From Methyloceanibacter caenitepidi (GTDB lineage: Bacteria > Pseudomonadota > Alphaproteobacteria > Rhizobiales > Methyloligellaceae), in assembly GCF_000828475.1 (NCBI RefSeq), contig NZ_AP014648.1, forward strand, positions 1,612,001-1,676,000: a stretch of 64,000 bases of DNA, given 5' to 3'. Both the position numbers and the translations under genes were made by a program. The stretch's first letter is position 1. Every line of letters starts with the position of its first letter. Positions 18,872 to 32,854 of this stretch are shown piece after piece. The notes beneath the pieces are model-generated. The model made no database searches. It was not told the DNA's origin and was given only the letters and a program-made list of their open reading frames with translations.

Positions 18872-20302
18872 ATGCATTTGCCACCGCCTGACACCACAGG
18901 CCTGTTTCATATCGTCGGCATTGGCGGCATAGGCATGAGCGCCATCGCCGAAGTAATGCACACGCGCGGCTACAGGGTGCAAGGCAGCGACCTGAAGGAT
19001 GGGCCCAACCTGGCGCGGCTTCGCGATCATGGGATCGAGTGCATCATCGGTCATGATCCCGGCAACGTAGAGGGCGCGTCCTACCTCGTGATCTCCAGCG
19101 CGGTGAAGCCCGGCAACCCCGAGTTCGAGGCAGCGCAAGAGCGCGGCATTCCGATCATCCGGCGGGCCGAGATGCTGGCCGAGCTGATGCGGCCGTGCAC
19201 GACCGTGTCGGTGACCGGCACCCACGGGAAGACCACCACCACGTCGTTGGTGGCGGACCTCCTTTACGGCGGCGGGCTCGATCCGACCGTGATCACCGGC
19301 GGCATCATCAACGCCTGGGGCACCAACGCCCGGATCGGCCAGGGCGAATGGATGGTCGTCGAGGCCGACGAATCCGACGGGACTTTCCTGAAACTGCCGA
19401 CCCAGATCGGCGTCATCACCAATCTCGACCCGGAGCACATGGACTTCTGGGAATCCGAAGAGGTGCTGTATCACGCCTTCGAACAATTCATCGAGAGCAT
19501 CCCGTTCTACGGCACGGTCGTTGCCTGCATCGACCATCCGGTCGTACGCAGCCTGATGGCCGCATTGGGCGGTGCAGAGAATGGACGGCGTACCCTGACC
19601 TATGGCGTGTCGCGCTCGGCGGACTTGCGGCTGTTCAATGTGCGGCCCGACCACGCGACCATGACGTTCGATGTCCGTCTCGGCTCCGGCGTCGCCGGCG
19701 GCGCACGCGAGATCAACGACCTGATGCTTCCGGCGCTGGGCCACTACAACGCCTTGAATGCCATCGCCGCGCTGGCCGTCGCAACGGAAGCCGGCATCAG
19801 TGACGATGCGATCCGGACGACGCTCGCGAACTTCTCTGGGGTGAAGCGCCGTTTCACGCGCGTCGGCGAGTGGCAGGGCGTCGCGATCTACGACGACTAT
19901 GCGCATCATCCGGTGGAAATCGCGGCGGTCTTGCGCGGCGCGAACGCGGCAGGCAAAGGCCGCATCGTCGCTGTCATGCAGCCGCACCGCTACACGCGGC
20001 TCCAGGCTCTGTTCAACGATTTTTCCGCATGTTTCGACGACGCCGACGTCGTGATCCTCACGCCGGTCTACTCGGCCGGCGAGGCGCCGATCCCCGGGAT
20101 CGACCGGGACGAACTGGCCGCCGGCCTGCGGCGTCACGGTCATGCGAATGTCCTCATGGTCGACGACGGAGAGTCGCTGGCGAGCACGGTTGCCTCCGTC
20201 GCCCAGGACGGCGACCTCGTGGTGGGGCTGGGCGCCGGCACGATCACCGATTGGATCAACGCGCTGCCGGCCAAGCTCGCCGCGCAAGGAGGCGCCTCGT
20301 GA
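18872..20302 (+). CDS. murC: UDP-MurNAc:L-alanine ligase MurC
   Basis: 476 residues. It adds L-alanine, the first amino acid of the stem peptide. The N-terminal motif is HIVGIGGIGMSAIAEVM, the P-loop is TGTHGKTTTT (Lys120), followed by EADESDGTF and ITNLDPEHMDFW. The C-terminal domain has YDDYAHHPVEIAAVL and QPHRYTRL. The stop overlaps the murB GTG start. Confidence 0.97.
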   Translation: MHLPPPDTTGLFHIVGIGGIGMSAIAEVMHTRGYRVQGSDLKDGPNLARLRDHGIECIIGHDPGNVEGASYLVISSAVKPGNPEFEAAQERGIPIIRRAEMLAELMRPCTTVSVTGTHGKTTTTSLVADLLYGGGLDPTVITGGIINAWGTNARIGQGEWMVVEADESDGTFLKLPTQIGVITNLDPEHMDFWESEEVLYHAFEQFIESIPFYGTVVACIDHPVVRSLMAALGGAENGRRTLTYGVSRSADLRLFNVRPDHATMTFDVRLGSGVAGGAREINDLMLPALGHYNALNAIAALAVATEAGISDDAIRTTLANFSGVKRRFTRVGEWQGVAIYDDYAHHPVEIAAVLRGANAAGKGRIVAVMQPHRYTRLQALFNDFSACFDDADVVILTPVYSAGEAPIPGIDRDELAAGLRRHGHANVLMVDDGESLASTVASVAQDGDLVVGLGAGTITDWINALPAKLAAQGGAS

Positions 20303-21219
20303 GCGGAACGAACCTGTACGAAACGCTGGTTGCGGCGATGCCGCACTTGCGGGGGCGGCTCGGTGCCGGATCGGTCCTCAAGGACTACACTTGGTTCCGC
20401 GTCGGCGGTCCCGCCGAAGTGCTGTTCTCTCCCGCCGACGAGGCTGACCTCGCGTACTTCATGAAGGCGCTGCCCGCCGACGTGCCCGTGACGACGATCG
20501 GGCTCGGCTCAAATCTGCTCGTCCGTGACGGCGGCATCGACGGTGTCGTCATCCGCCTTGGCCGCGGCTTCAACCAAATCCAAGTCGAGGAGGGCAGCCG
20601 CTTGCGCGTCGGCACCGCGGTGCCCGATACGAAAGTGGCGCGCGCGGCGGCGGACGCAGGCATTGCTGGCCTTGCCTTCTATCGCGGCATTCCCGGCGGC
20701 GTCGGCGGTGCCTTGCGCATGAATGGCGGTGCCCACGGAACCGAGACCTGCGATGTCCTCGTCGAGGCGCGGGCGGTTGACCGGTCGGGCGAAATCCATG
20801 TGCTTTCCGTCGACGACATGGGCTATTCCTACCGCCATTGCGGCGCGCCCGACGATTACATCTTCACGGAGGCGCTGTTCCAAGGGAGTCCCGGCGACCC
20901 GGCAGAGATTCTCGCAGAGATGGACGAGATCGCCGCCTATCGCGAAGAAGTGCAGCCCATCAAGAGCCGCACGGGCGGTTCGACCTTCAAAAACCCGCAA
21001 GGCAACAAATCCTGGCAGCTGATCGACGCGGCCGGATGCCGGGGGCTCGCCGTGGGCGATGCGAAGGTCTCCGAACTGCATTGCAACTTCCTCATCAACG
21101 AGGGCAATGCCTCGGCCGCCGATTTGGAAGCGCTCGGCGAGACCGTGCGGGCGCGCGTCAAGGAAACGAGCGGCGTCCAGCTCGAATGGGAAATCAAGCG
21201 GCTCGGCAAGCCTGCCTAG
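20299..21219 (+). CDS. murB: UDP-N-acetylenolpyruvoylglucosamine reductase MurB
   Basis: 306 residues, an FAD enzyme that reduces the enolpyruvyl group to give UDP-MurNAc with NADPH. FAD-binding motifs are YTWFRVGGPAEVLF and TTIGLGSNLLVRDGG. The active-site region has GLAFYRGIPGGVGGALRMNGGAHG (broken here only by its length), SYRHC, and GSTFKNP with the catalytic serine. I chose the GTG at 20299 because AAGGAGG lies 8 nt upstream and it overlaps the murC stop; longer in-frame openings run through murC in another frame and are not real. A 187-nt gap follows. Confidence 0.95.
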   Translation: MSGTNLYETLVAAMPHLRGRLGAGSVLKDYTWFRVGGPAEVLFSPADEADLAYFMKALPADVPVTTIGLGSNLLVRDGGIDGVVIRLGRGFNQIQVEEGSRLRVGTAVPDTKVARAAADAGIAGLAFYRGIPGGVGGALRMNGGAHGTETCDVLVEARAVDRSGEIHVLSVDDMGYSYRHCGAPDDYIFTEALFQGSPGDPAEILAEMDEIAAYREEVQPIKSRTGGSTFKNPQGNKSWQLIDAAGCRGLAVGDAKVSELHCNFLINEGNASAADLEALGETVRARVKETSGVQLEWEIKRLGKPA

Positions 21220-21313
21220 CGGCCGCGCCCGCCATCCTCTGGCGTGGCCGACAGGCCGCACCTTGCCATTTTTTACTCAAAACCAATCGGCGTGCGCTGC
21301 CGGGCAATTACGG

Positions 21314-21329
21314 TTAATGCAGCGTTAAC
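21314..21329 (+). promoter_or_regulatory. complete CtrA binding box
   Basis: TTAA (21314-21317), exactly 7 nt, then TTAAC (21325-21329) matches the TTAA-N7-TTAAC consensus of the alphaproteobacterial cell-cycle regulator CtrA. The pair also forms GGTTAA/TTAACC symmetry. It is in the largest gap inside the cluster, 78 nt before ddlB. It probably controls the ddlB-ftsQ-ftsA-ftsZ part separately from the mraZ promoter. Confidence 0.65.
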
Positions 21330-21406
21330 CAAATCGGAGTGTCTTGCGTAATGAAGGACGCGAGGCGCTCTTTCCGCGTTTCAGTCCAACTCACAGGGGC
21401 CGTCTC

Positions 21407-22342
21407 ATGACCGAAGAACAAACCCACGTCGCCGTCCTGATGGGAGGCCTGTCCTCGGAGCGCGAAATATCGCTCAGGTCCGGCACCGCCTGTGCCAAGG
21501 CTCTCGAGGGCGAAGGCTACAAGGTCACCAAGATCGATGTGGGCCGGGACGTCGCCGAGCGTTTGGCCGCGATCAAGCCGGACGTCTGTTTCAACGCGCT
21601 CCACGGCAAATACGGCGAAGACGGCTGCATCCAGGGCGTTCTTGAGACTATGGGGCTGCCTTACACCCATTCGGGCGTTCTGGCCTCGGCGCTCGCCATG
21701 CACAAGGAACGTGCGAAGGCCGTCCTCCGAGAGGCGGGCGTGCCGGTAGCCGAAAGCCGGGTCGTGAGCCGGGCGGAAGCTGCCAAGGGGCACCCGATCG
21801 AGCCGCCTTACGTGATCAAGCCCCCGGCAGAGGGCTCATCCGTCGGCGTTTACATCATCCGTGAAGACCAAGCGCATCCGCCGCAGGAGCTGACATCCGC
21901 CGATTGGGCCCTGGGCGAGGAGCTGATGGTGGAGCGTTTCATCCATGGCCGCGAGCTCACCTGCGCGGTGATGGGGGACGAAGCGCTGGACGTGATCGAG
22001 ATCCGTCCGGCCGAGGGCCTCACCTTCTACGACTACGAGTCGAAATACGCCCCCGGAGGGTCAATTCACGTCCTGCCGGCGCCAATTAAACTAAATGTTT
22101 ACCAATTGGTACAGAAGCTGTCGGTAGCGGCTCATAGGGCACTGGGCTGCCGTGGGGTCAGTCGGAGCGACTTCCGTTACGACGACCGGCCGGATGGAAC
22201 GGGGGAACTGATCTGTCTTGAGGTCAACACCCAACCGGGCATGACGTCCACGTCACTGGTGCCGGAGCTTGCCGCCCATAAAGGGCGATCGTTTGGTGAG
22301 CTGGTCCGTTGGATCGTGGAGGATGCGTCGTGCAATCGCTAG
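21407..22342 (+). CDS. ddlB: D-alanine--D-alanine ligase
   Basis: 311 residues, ATP-grasp fold. It makes the D-Ala-D-Ala dipeptide used by MurF. Seen are [17 protein letters not shown] at the N-terminus, [29 protein letters not shown] (ATP site), and [17 protein letters not shown] (metal and serine loop). I chose the ATG at 21407 with an AGGGG motif upstream; the opening at 21344 adds 21 residues unlike the family. The stop lies inside ftsQ (13-nt overlap). The CtrA box upstream suggests cell-cycle control. Confidence 0.95.
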   Translation: MTEEQTHVAVLMGGLSSEREISLRSGTACAKALEGEGYKVTKIDVGRDVAERLAAIKPDVCFNALHGKYGEDGCIQGVLETMGLPYTHSGVLASALAMHKERAKAVLREAGVPVAESRVVSRAEAAKGHPIEPPYVIKPPAEGSSVGVYIIREDQAHPPQELTSADWALGEELMVERFIHGRELTCAVMGDEALDVIEIRPAEGLTFYDYESKYAPGGSIHVLPAPIKLNVYQLVQKLSVAAHRALGCRGVSRSDFRYDDRPDGTGELICLEVNTQPGMTSTSLVPELAAHKGRSFGELVRWIVEDASCNR

Positions 22343-23343
22343 GCACGTCAAGAGGTTACGGCAGACAAGGAGGGTCCCGCAGGGCGCCGATGGCGAACCG
22401 CGCGGCGAGCCCTTACGAGCGCCAGCTTCCCGTGCCGCAAGGACGCCGGACGGTCACGACGAAGGGACCGAGACAGATACAGCTCGGCCGCACGCGCCGT
22501 GGTCCCATGGGCGCCAAGTGGCAGCTCCTGTGCGCCGCGTTCGTAGCCAGCGCGGTCCTCTATGGCGCGATTGTCGGCGGACAAATCGAAAAAATTTTTA
22601 ACGCGACGGTAACAGGCGCCGAGCGTGCCGCCGTTGCAATGGGCTTCGGGGTCAAGCGCGTCGTCGTCGAGGGGCAGAGGAACGCCACCGACTTTGCGAT
22701 CACGACGGCGCTCGGCGCCGGTCCCGAGACATTCATGTTGGCGTTCGATACGGACGCCGCCAAGGACCGTCTGGAGGCGGTTCCGTGGATCCGTCATGCG
22801 CGCGTGATGCGCCTCCTGCCCTCGACCCTGCAGGTCGAGATCGAAGAGCGTGACCCGTACGCGATCTGGCAGAACAAGAGACAGACTTTCGTCGTAGACA
22901 GCGAAGGCGTCGTGCTGGCCCCGGCGTTGCCTCAGGCCTTTCCGCATCTGCCTCTCGTCGTTGGCGAGGGCGCCGGCAAGCACGCGGCCGCCCTCTATCA
23001 GACCCTTGAGCCCTACACGGATCTGAAGAGCCGGATGCTCGCGGCCTTGCGTGTCGGCGATCGCCGCTGGACGCTGAAGTTGCGCACGGGCACCGAAGTC
23101 ATGCTGCCCGACGGCAATATCGAGATGGCCCTCGAGGCGCTTCAGAAGCTCGAGCGGGAGCGCGGCGTCTTCGAGCAGGACATCGCGGCCATCGACATGC
23201 GCCTTTTGGACCGGATCACGCTGAGACTGCGCGAGACCGCGGCTGCGTCCGCGCAGGACACCACGACGCCTGCGGGCGTGCCCACATCGGCGACCGGCAC
23301 GATCAATCAACCCGCAATCCATCAACCCAACGGCAGAACGTAA
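22330..23343 (+). CDS. ftsQ: cell division protein FtsQ
   Basis: 337 residues. A basic cytoplasmic tail of about 60 residues and one membrane helix ([21 protein letters not shown]) precede the POTRA domain ([17 protein letters not shown]) and the beta domain ([30 protein letters not shown]). FtsQ recruits FtsL/FtsB to the divisome. GTG at 22330 has GGAGGA 8 nt upstream and overlaps the ddlB gene. The C-terminal 40 residues are rich in Thr, Ala and Pro and look disordered. Confidence 0.93.
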   Translation: MQSLGTSRGYGRQGGSRRAPMANRAASPYERQLPVPQGRRTVTTKGPRQIQLGRTRRGPMGAKWQLLCAAFVASAVLYGAIVGGQIEKIFNATVTGAERAAVAMGFGVKRVVVEGQRNATDFAITTALGAGPETFMLAFDTDAAKDRLEAVPWIRHARVMRLLPSTLQVEIEERDPYAIWQNKRQTFVVDSEGVVLAPALPQAFPHLPLVVGEGAGKHAAALYQTLEPYTDLKSRMLAALRVGDRRWTLKLRTGTEVMLPDGNIEMALEALQKLERERGVFEQDIAAIDMRLLDRITLRLRETAAASAQDTTTPAGVPTSATGTINQPAIHQPNGRT

Positions 23344-23365
23344 GAGGGAGCTTGAGGGCAGGGGG

Positions 23366-24661
23366 ATGACCTACAACCCATCGATCAGAGGAAGGCGCCA
23401 GCGCATCGTGACCGCTCTCGATATCGGCACGAGCAAGGTGTGCTGCCTGATCGGCAAGACCTCCGATATGCCCGACTGGGCAGAGGGCGGCGCCGATGCC
23501 GTCCAATTCGACGTGCTTGGCTTCGGTCATACCCGCGCCGAAGGCCTGAAGGCCGGCATGGTGACCCATCTGGACAGCGCCGAGCGCTGCATCCGTGCCG
23601 CCGTCGACGCCGCCGAGCGCATGGCCGGTGTGATCGTCGAAGACGTGCACCTTTCCGTGACGGCCGGGCGCCTAAAGAGTGACAGTTTCTCTGCGGGCGT
23701 TGGGCTCCCCTCCGGCACCGTCCGGGAAGACGATGTGCAGCGCCTCCTCGCCGGCGGCCGTCAATACGCCGCGCGCGACCGGCGCACCGTACTGCATGCT
23801 CTGCCTACTGATTTTCGCCTCGACGACAATGGCGGCATCTCCGAGCCGCGCGGTATGTGCGGCGAGCGCCTGTCGGTCGATCTGCACACCGTTACCGCGG
23901 ACGATGCCGCGACCCGCAATCTGGTGCTCAGCGTCGAGCGCTGCCACCTCGGCGTCGGCGGCTTGGTCGCTGCGCCCTATGCCAGCGCCCTGTCCGTTGT
24001 GACGCCAGACGAAGCGAAGCTCGGCGTGGCGGTCATCGACTTCGGGGCCGGAACGACGACCTTGTCGGTCATCGCCGACGGGCACTTCCTGCACGCCGAT
24101 GCGATCGCGCTAGGCGGTCACGGCGTGACTGTCGACATTGCGCGTACGCTTGGTGCGCCCATGGAGCATGCCGAGCGGCTCAAGACCCTGCACGGCAGCG
24201 CGTTCGCGACTCTGTCCGACGAGCGTGAGATCATCACCTATCCGTGCGTGACCGGCGTCGCGCAGGGGAACATCAATCAAATCACGAAGGCCCAGCTCGC
24301 CTGCGTCATCCGTCCGCGCGTCGAGGAAATCCTCGATCTCATGCGCCACCGGCTCGCGTCGAGCGGCTTCCCGGCTGAGGTCGCACAGCATCTGGTGCTG
24401 ACCGGCGGCGGGAGCCAGCTCACGGGCCTCGTCGAGCTTGCCTCGAACATGTTTGGACGCCCGGCGCGGCTTGGCCGCCCGCGCGTCATGACGGGATTGC
24501 CGCCTGCCGCCGCCGCGCCGGACTTCTCCGCCGCGATCGGTCTGCTTCTCCATTGGGCGCGCGGTGACGAAAAGCTCGGAACCCAAACCGGGCAACGGTT
24601 CTTGCGTACGGGGACAGGCTACTTCGCCCGGGTGGGCGAGTGGATCATGGAGAATTTCTAA
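23366..24661 (+). CDS. ftsA: cell division protein FtsA
   Basis: 431 residues, actin/Hsp70-like ATPase that ties FtsZ to the membrane. The phosphate-1 motif is [16 protein letters not shown], the 1C domain follows, the phosphate-2 motif is [14 protein letters not shown] and the adenosine motif is [13 protein letters not shown]. The C-terminus ends in an amphipathic stretch ([13 protein letters not shown]) that fits the membrane-targeting helix. An 88-nt gap follows before ftsZ. Confidence 0.96.
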   Translation: MTYNPSIRGRRQRIVTALDIGTSKVCCLIGKTSDMPDWAEGGADAVQFDVLGFGHTRAEGLKAGMVTHLDSAERCIRAAVDAAERMAGVIVEDVHLSVTAGRLKSDSFSAGVGLPSGTVREDDVQRLLAGGRQYAARDRRTVLHALPTDFRLDDNGGISEPRGMCGERLSVDLHTVTADDAATRNLVLSVERCHLGVGGLVAAPYASALSVVTPDEAKLGVAVIDFGAGTTTLSVIADGHFLHADAIALGGHGVTVDIARTLGAPMEHAERLKTLHGSAFATLSDEREIITYPCVTGVAQGNINQITKAQLACVIRPRVEEILDLMRHRLASSGFPAEVAQHLVLTGGGSQLTGLVELASNMFGRPARLGRPRVMTGLPPAAAAPDFSAAIGLLLHWARGDEKLGTQTGQRFLRTGTGYFARVGEWIMENF

Positions 24662-24749
24662 CGGACACGAAGCCGGACGCCGCGCGTTAAATGGGGGTGT
24701 GGGTGTCGGCTCAATAGCAAGGGGCAATTCGCAAGGATTGGAAGCCACC

Positions 24750-26501
24750 ATGACGATCAATCTTAAAGTGCCAGATCTGACCGAGCTAAAGCCGCGGATC
24801 ACCGTTTTCGGTGTGGGTGGCGCCGGCGGAAACGCCGTGAACAACATGATTGAGCGCGGGCTCAACGGAGTGGAATTCGTTGTCGCCAATACCGACGCGC
24901 AGGCCCTGGCGAGCTCGAGCGCCGAACGCCGCATCCAGATGGGCAACAATGTCACCGAGGGTCTCGGTGCCGGATCCAAGCCCGAGATCGGCGCCGCCGC
25001 CGCCGAAGAAGCCATGGCGGATATCAAGGCCCACCTCGTCGGTTGCCACATGGCCTTCATCACGGCCGGTATGGGTGGCGGCACCGGAACCGGCGCCGCG
25101 CCCGTGATTGCCCGCGCTTCCCGCGAGGAAGGCATTCTGACGGTCGGTGTCGTCACCAAGCCGTTCCAGTTCGAAGGCGCGCGGCGCATGCGCGCCGCCG
25201 AGGCCGGTATCGAGGAGCTGCAGAAATACGTCGATACGCTGCTCATCATTCCGAACCAGAACCTGTTCCGGGTCGCCAACGAGAAGACGACCTTTACGGA
25301 CGCCTTCGGCATGGCCGACGACGTGCTGCGGTCCGGTGTCGGCTGCATCACCGACCTGATGGTCAAGGAAGGCCTCATCAACCTCGACTTCGCCGATGTC
25401 CGCACGATCATGGCCGGCATGGGCAAGGCGATGATGGGGACGGGCGAGGCGAGCGGCGACCGGCGCGCGATCGACGCCGCCGAGGCCGCGATCTCCAACC
25501 CGCTGCTCGACGATGTCTGCATGAAGGGCGCGAGCGGCCTTCTGGTCTCGATCACGGGCGGCAGCGATCTGACGCTCTACGAAGTTGACGAGGCCGCTAG
25601 CCGTATCCGCACCGAGGCGGACGAGGACGCCAATATCATCGTCGGCGCGACCTATGACGACGAGCTTGACGGCTTGATCCGGGTGTCCGTGGTTGCCACG
25701 GGGATCGGGACGTTGTCGGCCGAGGAGCAGTCGTCCGATATGGCGGCGCAGCCGCAAGCCGATCGCGGCCGTCTGACGGAGCGTCTGGCCGGGCTCACAA
25801 TGGTCCCGGGTGGCAGCCCCGACGAGCCGGTCGATCTGGACGAGAGCCTCATGGTGCCCGCGCCGGAGCAGGCCAAGGATGCTCAGGTCTGGCGTGCGCC
25901 GAACGACGTAACCATCGAGAAGCGGCCTCAGGCTGTCGGCGGCGTTGCCCTGCCGCGTCCGCCGGCCACGCCTAAGCCGTCGGAAGCGCCGCGCAACTTC
26001 CAGCCTGCGCCTCCGGCCGCCATCAAGCGGCCCGTACGCCGCATGCCGAGTGTCGAAGATCTGCCCATGGTCGCTCAGAAGGCCCTTCAGGCGAAGGCGG
26101 GCGAGAGCGATGCCGCCGGCCTGGACGCTCAGAAGAAAAAGGTCGGCTTCCTGGAGCGCCTGGCAAGCGTCGGGCGGGGCAAGAAGGACGACGACGCGGA
26201 AATGTCGCCCAAGATGGAGCCAGACTTCGCGCCGACCCCGGTAGCGGGCCGTCCCGCGCCGCGTCCCCCGGCACCGCCTGCACCGCCCGCGGTCGCCGCT
26301 CGGGCTCAAGGCGCCCCAGGTCAGGCACCCCGGCCGCTGAACCTGCAACAGCCGGCCGCGCAGCAGGCGCGTCCGCCGCAGCGTGTCGAGGCCCAGCCGC
26401 GCGTTGTTCACGCTCAGGCCGCCGCGGCCGTCGCAGAGGTGGAATCGCTCGGGGACGACGACCTCGAGATTCCCGCTTTCCTGCGCCGTCGCGCGAACTG
26501 A
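24750..26501 (+). CDS. ftsZ: cell division protein FtsZ
   Basis: 583 residues; a tubulin-like GTPase that forms the Z ring. The GTPase domain covers about 1-320, with [15 protein letters not shown] near the N-terminus and the tubulin signature GGGTGTG at 109-115. A linker of about 240 residues rich in Pro, Ala and Gln follows, which is long even for alphaproteobacteria, where extended linkers are usual. The conserved C-terminal peptide is [13 protein letters not shown], used to bind FtsA. I chose the ATG at 24750 ([15 protein letters not shown]); longer openings overlap ftsA. Confidence 0.97.
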   Translation: MTINLKVPDLTELKPRITVFGVGGAGGNAVNNMIERGLNGVEFVVANTDAQALASSSAERRIQMGNNVTEGLGAGSKPEIGAAAAEEAMADIKAHLVGCHMAFITAGMGGGTGTGAAPVIARASREEGILTVGVVTKPFQFEGARRMRAAEAGIEELQKYVDTLLIIPNQNLFRVANEKTTFTDAFGMADDVLRSGVGCITDLMVKEGLINLDFADVRTIMAGMGKAMMGTGEASGDRRAIDAAEAAISNPLLDDVCMKGASGLLVSITGGSDLTLYEVDEAASRIRTEADEDANIIVGATYDDELDGLIRVSVVATGIGTLSAEEQSSDMAAQPQADRGRLTERLAGLTMVPGGSPDEPVDLDESLMVPAPEQAKDAQVWRAPNDVTIEKRPQAVGGVALPRPPATPKPSEAPRNFQPAPPAAIKRPVRRMPSVEDLPMVAQKALQAKAGESDAAGLDAQKKKVGFLERLASVGRGKKDDDAEMSPKMEPDFAPTPVAGRPAPRPPAPPAPPAVAARAQGAPGQAPRPLNLQQPAAQQARPPQRVEAQPRVVHAQAAAAVAEVESLGDDDLEIPAFLRRRAN

Positions 26502-26504
26502 CAC

Positions 26505-26536
26505 GGAGGGCGGGCGTTAACGATAATGCCCGCCTC
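26505..26536 (+). terminator. hairpin after ftsZ
   Basis: GGAGGGCGGGC and GCCCGCCTCC can pair over 10 bp with a one-base bulge, around a 12-nt AT-rich loop. It starts 4 nt after the ftsZ stop. No T run follows, so it may terminate weakly or only protect the 3' end; this would partly uncouple lpxC from the cluster. Confidence 0.5.
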
Positions 26537-26575
26537 CTCACCCCGGGTTTCGAAGAAATTCTTCTAGATCAGTAT

Positions 26576-26711
26576 ATTACTGGCATTACAGGCCGGTAAT
26601 AGAGTGTAAGAAACCGTGATTTGTCCCAGGTCTGACCGAAGGAGTATGGTTCCTAATAGATTGATTGGCCGACTCAAATAGGCACACCCAATAGAGCGAC
26701 AATAATGGGTG
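26576..26711 (+). promoter_or_regulatory. structured leader region upstream of lpxC
   Basis: The 240-nt gap between ftsZ and lpxC is AT-rich compared with its surroundings. It holds a hairpin 26576-26583 with 26593-26600 (8 bp, one wobble) and a short inverted repeat 26685-26690 with 26706-26711. Between them is a 12-codon reading frame (ATG 26646 to TAG 26681, encoding MVPNRLIGRLK) preceded by GAAGGAG. A leader peptide is possible but unproved. Confidence 0.3.
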
Positions 26712-26742
26712 GCGCGATCCGAGAGATAGGGAAAACGGATCG

Positions 26743-27792
26743 ATGCTAATGCCGAAGACAGCCGATCAATTGGGGGGCTCGGAGCTTTCTCCGGGCTTGA
26801 GTAGGGGCCTAAAGACTGCGCGGGGGCCATCGGGGGCCATGAAAGGTTTCATCGGGGCAAGGCAAACAACGCTTGCCAACGAGATTTCACTCACAGGTAT
26901 CGGGGTCCATAGCGGCGCTCCAGTTTCCTTGACACTGTGTCCGGCCGACAGCGATACCGGCCTTCGCTTCCTAATTTCCAACGATGACAACGCGGACGGC
27001 GTTGAGATTGCTGCCGATCAGCAGTGTGTCTCCGGCGTTACGCTCTGTACGGTTCTCGGCGACGGGAACGGAGCTTCTGTCGCAACCGTCGAACACGTTC
27101 TTGCCGCGCTGCGCGGCCTCGGCGTCGACAATGCCCTGATCGAGATCGACAGCGGCGAAGTGCCGATCATGGACGGCAGTGCCGCTCCGTTCGTCGAAGC
27201 GATCGACGAGGCCGGGATCGCCGAACTCGAGGCGCCGCGCCGCTTCCTGAAGGTTCTCAAGCCGGTTTGCGTCGAGGAGAACGGCGCCGTCGGCGAACTG
27301 ACCCCCTACAATGGTTTCCATCTCGACATCGAGATCGATTTCGAGACTCCGCTCATCGGCAGGCAGAACCTGTCCATCGAGCTCAATCCGGGTGCTTTCC
27401 GCCGCGATATCTCCCGCGCCCGTACGTTCGGCTTCATGAAGGATGTCGAGCAGCTCTGGGCCGCCGGCCTTGCTCTCGGTGCGTCCCTCGACAACACGGT
27501 CGCCATCGGCGAGGACCGCGTCATCAACCGTGAAGGCCTGCGCTACGCCGACGAGTTCGTACGGCACAAGGCCCTCGACGCCGTTGGCGATCTTGCGCTG
27601 GCCGGTGCGCCGATCCTCGGCGCCTATCGCAGCCGTCGCGGCGGGCATCGGCTCAATGCGCTGGTTCTCAAGGAGCTGTTCGCCGATCCGGACGCCTGGA
27701 CCATGGTCGAGGCACCGCGCTATCGCGACGTTCGCCACGCCGAACTCACCCCCGGCCTGGCGGCAGCCCACTTTGCGGCCGATCGCAGCTAG
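26743..27792 (+). CDS. lpxC: UDP-3-O-acyl-N-acetylglucosamine deacetylase LpxC
   Basis: Up to 349 residues. It is the zinc enzyme for the committed step of lipid A synthesis. Motifs are RQTTLANEISLTGIGVHSG, the zinc histidine in ATVEHVLAALRGLG, EVPIMDGSAAPFV, and HKALDAVGDLALAG with a second zinc His and Asp; a further His is in GGHRLNALVL. The ATG at 26743 gives a 32-residue N-terminal extension unlike most LpxC proteins. The ATG at 26839 (MKGFIGARQTTL) fits the family better, but its ribosome site is closer than usual, so the start is open. Confidence 0.95.
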   Translation: MLMPKTADQLGGSELSPGLSRGLKTARGPSGAMKGFIGARQTTLANEISLTGIGVHSGAPVSLTLCPADSDTGLRFLISNDDNADGVEIAADQQCVSGVTLCTVLGDGNGASVATVEHVLAALRGLGVDNALIEIDSGEVPIMDGSAAPFVEAIDEAGIAELEAPRRFLKVLKPVCVEENGAVGELTPYNGFHLDIEIDFETPLIGRQNLSIELNPGAFRRDISRARTFGFMKDVEQLWAAGLALGASLDNTVAIGEDRVINREGLRYADEFVRHKALDAVGDLALAGAPILGAYRSRRGGHRLNALVLKELFADPDAWTMVEAPRYRDVRHAELTPGLAAAHFAADRS

Positions 27793-27996
27793 CCAACCGC
27801 GTTCCTAAGCGATTTGAAGTAAATTTGTGGCATCGTGCCGCTAATCTAGCGGGACGATGTCTGCCGTTTGAGGCGCCTGGGGCCCAAAAGACACCATAAT
27901 ACAGGAGTTTGTTGTGGCCTCGTCCGCTTAGCGCTTGCCCTGGGCGGATTTTGCGTGACATTGACCGCATTGATGACCGGCGATTTGAGGGGGAAC

Positions 27997-28947
27997 ATGT
28001 CCGGACCGGCTCGGCCGTCTTTTGGGACAGCACAGGTGGAACGGAACGGACGGCTGCTCTCGGGGCTGCTGTCGGTTGCGCTTCTTCTTACCGTGCCGCT
28101 GGTCGGCGGTTGTGGGTCCTTCGGAGGCTTTGACTCCCTTGGCTCGGGCGGGGGGCCGCTGGGCAAGTGGTTCGGCAAAAAGGACGAGGTCCCGCCGCTC
28201 AACACCGATCCCGCCGAAGTTATCTACGGCCAGGCCGATCAGATGGCCGACCAAGGCAAGTTCAAGGAAGCCGCCCGGCAATACGAAGAAGTCGATATCG
28301 CTCATCCCTATTCGCGGGAGGCGCGGCGGGCCATCATCATGGCCTCCTACTCCTATTACCGCGCCGGCCAGTACGACGATGCCATCGCCTCGGCCGACCG
28401 CTATCTGACGCTGCATCCGGGTACAGAGGAAGCGGCCTTCGCCCAGGACATTATCGCGAAGTCCTATTACGACCGGATTCTCGATCCCAAGCGGGATCAG
28501 ACCTTTGCGCGGCGGTCGTTGGCCGCATATGAAAAGCTGGTGCAGCGCTACCCGTCGTCGGAGTATGCCGCCGAGGCTGCGAACCGCATCCGAATCCTGC
28601 AGGATCTGATCGCCGCGAGCGAGATGCAGGTCGGGCGTTACTATCTGCGGCGGAGCAACTATCTTGCGGCGATCAATCGCTTCAAGACGGTGGTGACCGA
28701 GTACCAGACCACCGAGCAAGTCGAAGAGGCCTTGATGCGGCTGACCGAGGCCTATATGGCGTTAGGTATTGTCAATGAGGCCCAGACGGCGGCCGCCGTG
28801 CTTGGCCACAACTTCCCGGACAGTAAGTGGTACAAGCACGCTTACAAACTCCTAGGACAGCGCGGTCTCGAACCCCAGCAGTATCAGGGGTCGTGGATCA
28901 CCCGGGCTTGGAAGACCCGAAGCTGGACCGGCGCCGGGCAAACCTAA
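27997..28947 (+). CDS. bamD: outer-membrane assembly lipoprotein BamD
   Basis: 316 residues. A signal peptide ends in a lipobox (TVPLVGGC, lipidated Cys39), and the mature protein is made of TPR-like helices (EVIYGQADQMADQGKFKEAA, AIIMASYSYYRAGQYDDAI, KLVQRYPSSEYAAEAANR). BamD is the essential lipoprotein partner of BamA in outer-membrane protein insertion. I chose the ATG at 27997, preceded by GAGGGGG; a TTG-started opening at 27868 would put 43 residues before the signal peptide. The 204-nt gap before it holds no other gene. Confidence 0.94.
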   Translation: MSGPARPSFGTAQVERNGRLLSGLLSVALLLTVPLVGGCGSFGGFDSLGSGGGPLGKWFGKKDEVPPLNTDPAEVIYGQADQMADQGKFKEAARQYEEVDIAHPYSREARRAIIMASYSYYRAGQYDDAIASADRYLTLHPGTEEAAFAQDIIAKSYYDRILDPKRDQTFARRSLAAYEKLVQRYPSSEYAAEAANRIRILQDLIAASEMQVGRYYLRRSNYLAAINRFKTVVTEYQTTEQVEEALMRLTEAYMALGIVNEAQTAAAVLGHNFPDSKWYKHAYKLLGQRGLEPQQYQGSWITRAWKTRSWTGAGQT

Positions 28948-28957
28948 TAGGCCACCG

Positions 28958-32823
<3,866 letters not shown>

Positions 32824-32854
32824 ACGGATTATATGACTTGGCCAAGCGGGAGTC

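Noticed and set aside
24662..24749. A CtrA box directly before ftsZ
   Set aside because: Only a single TTAA half-site is present in the ftsA-ftsZ gap, without a partner at 7-nt spacing.
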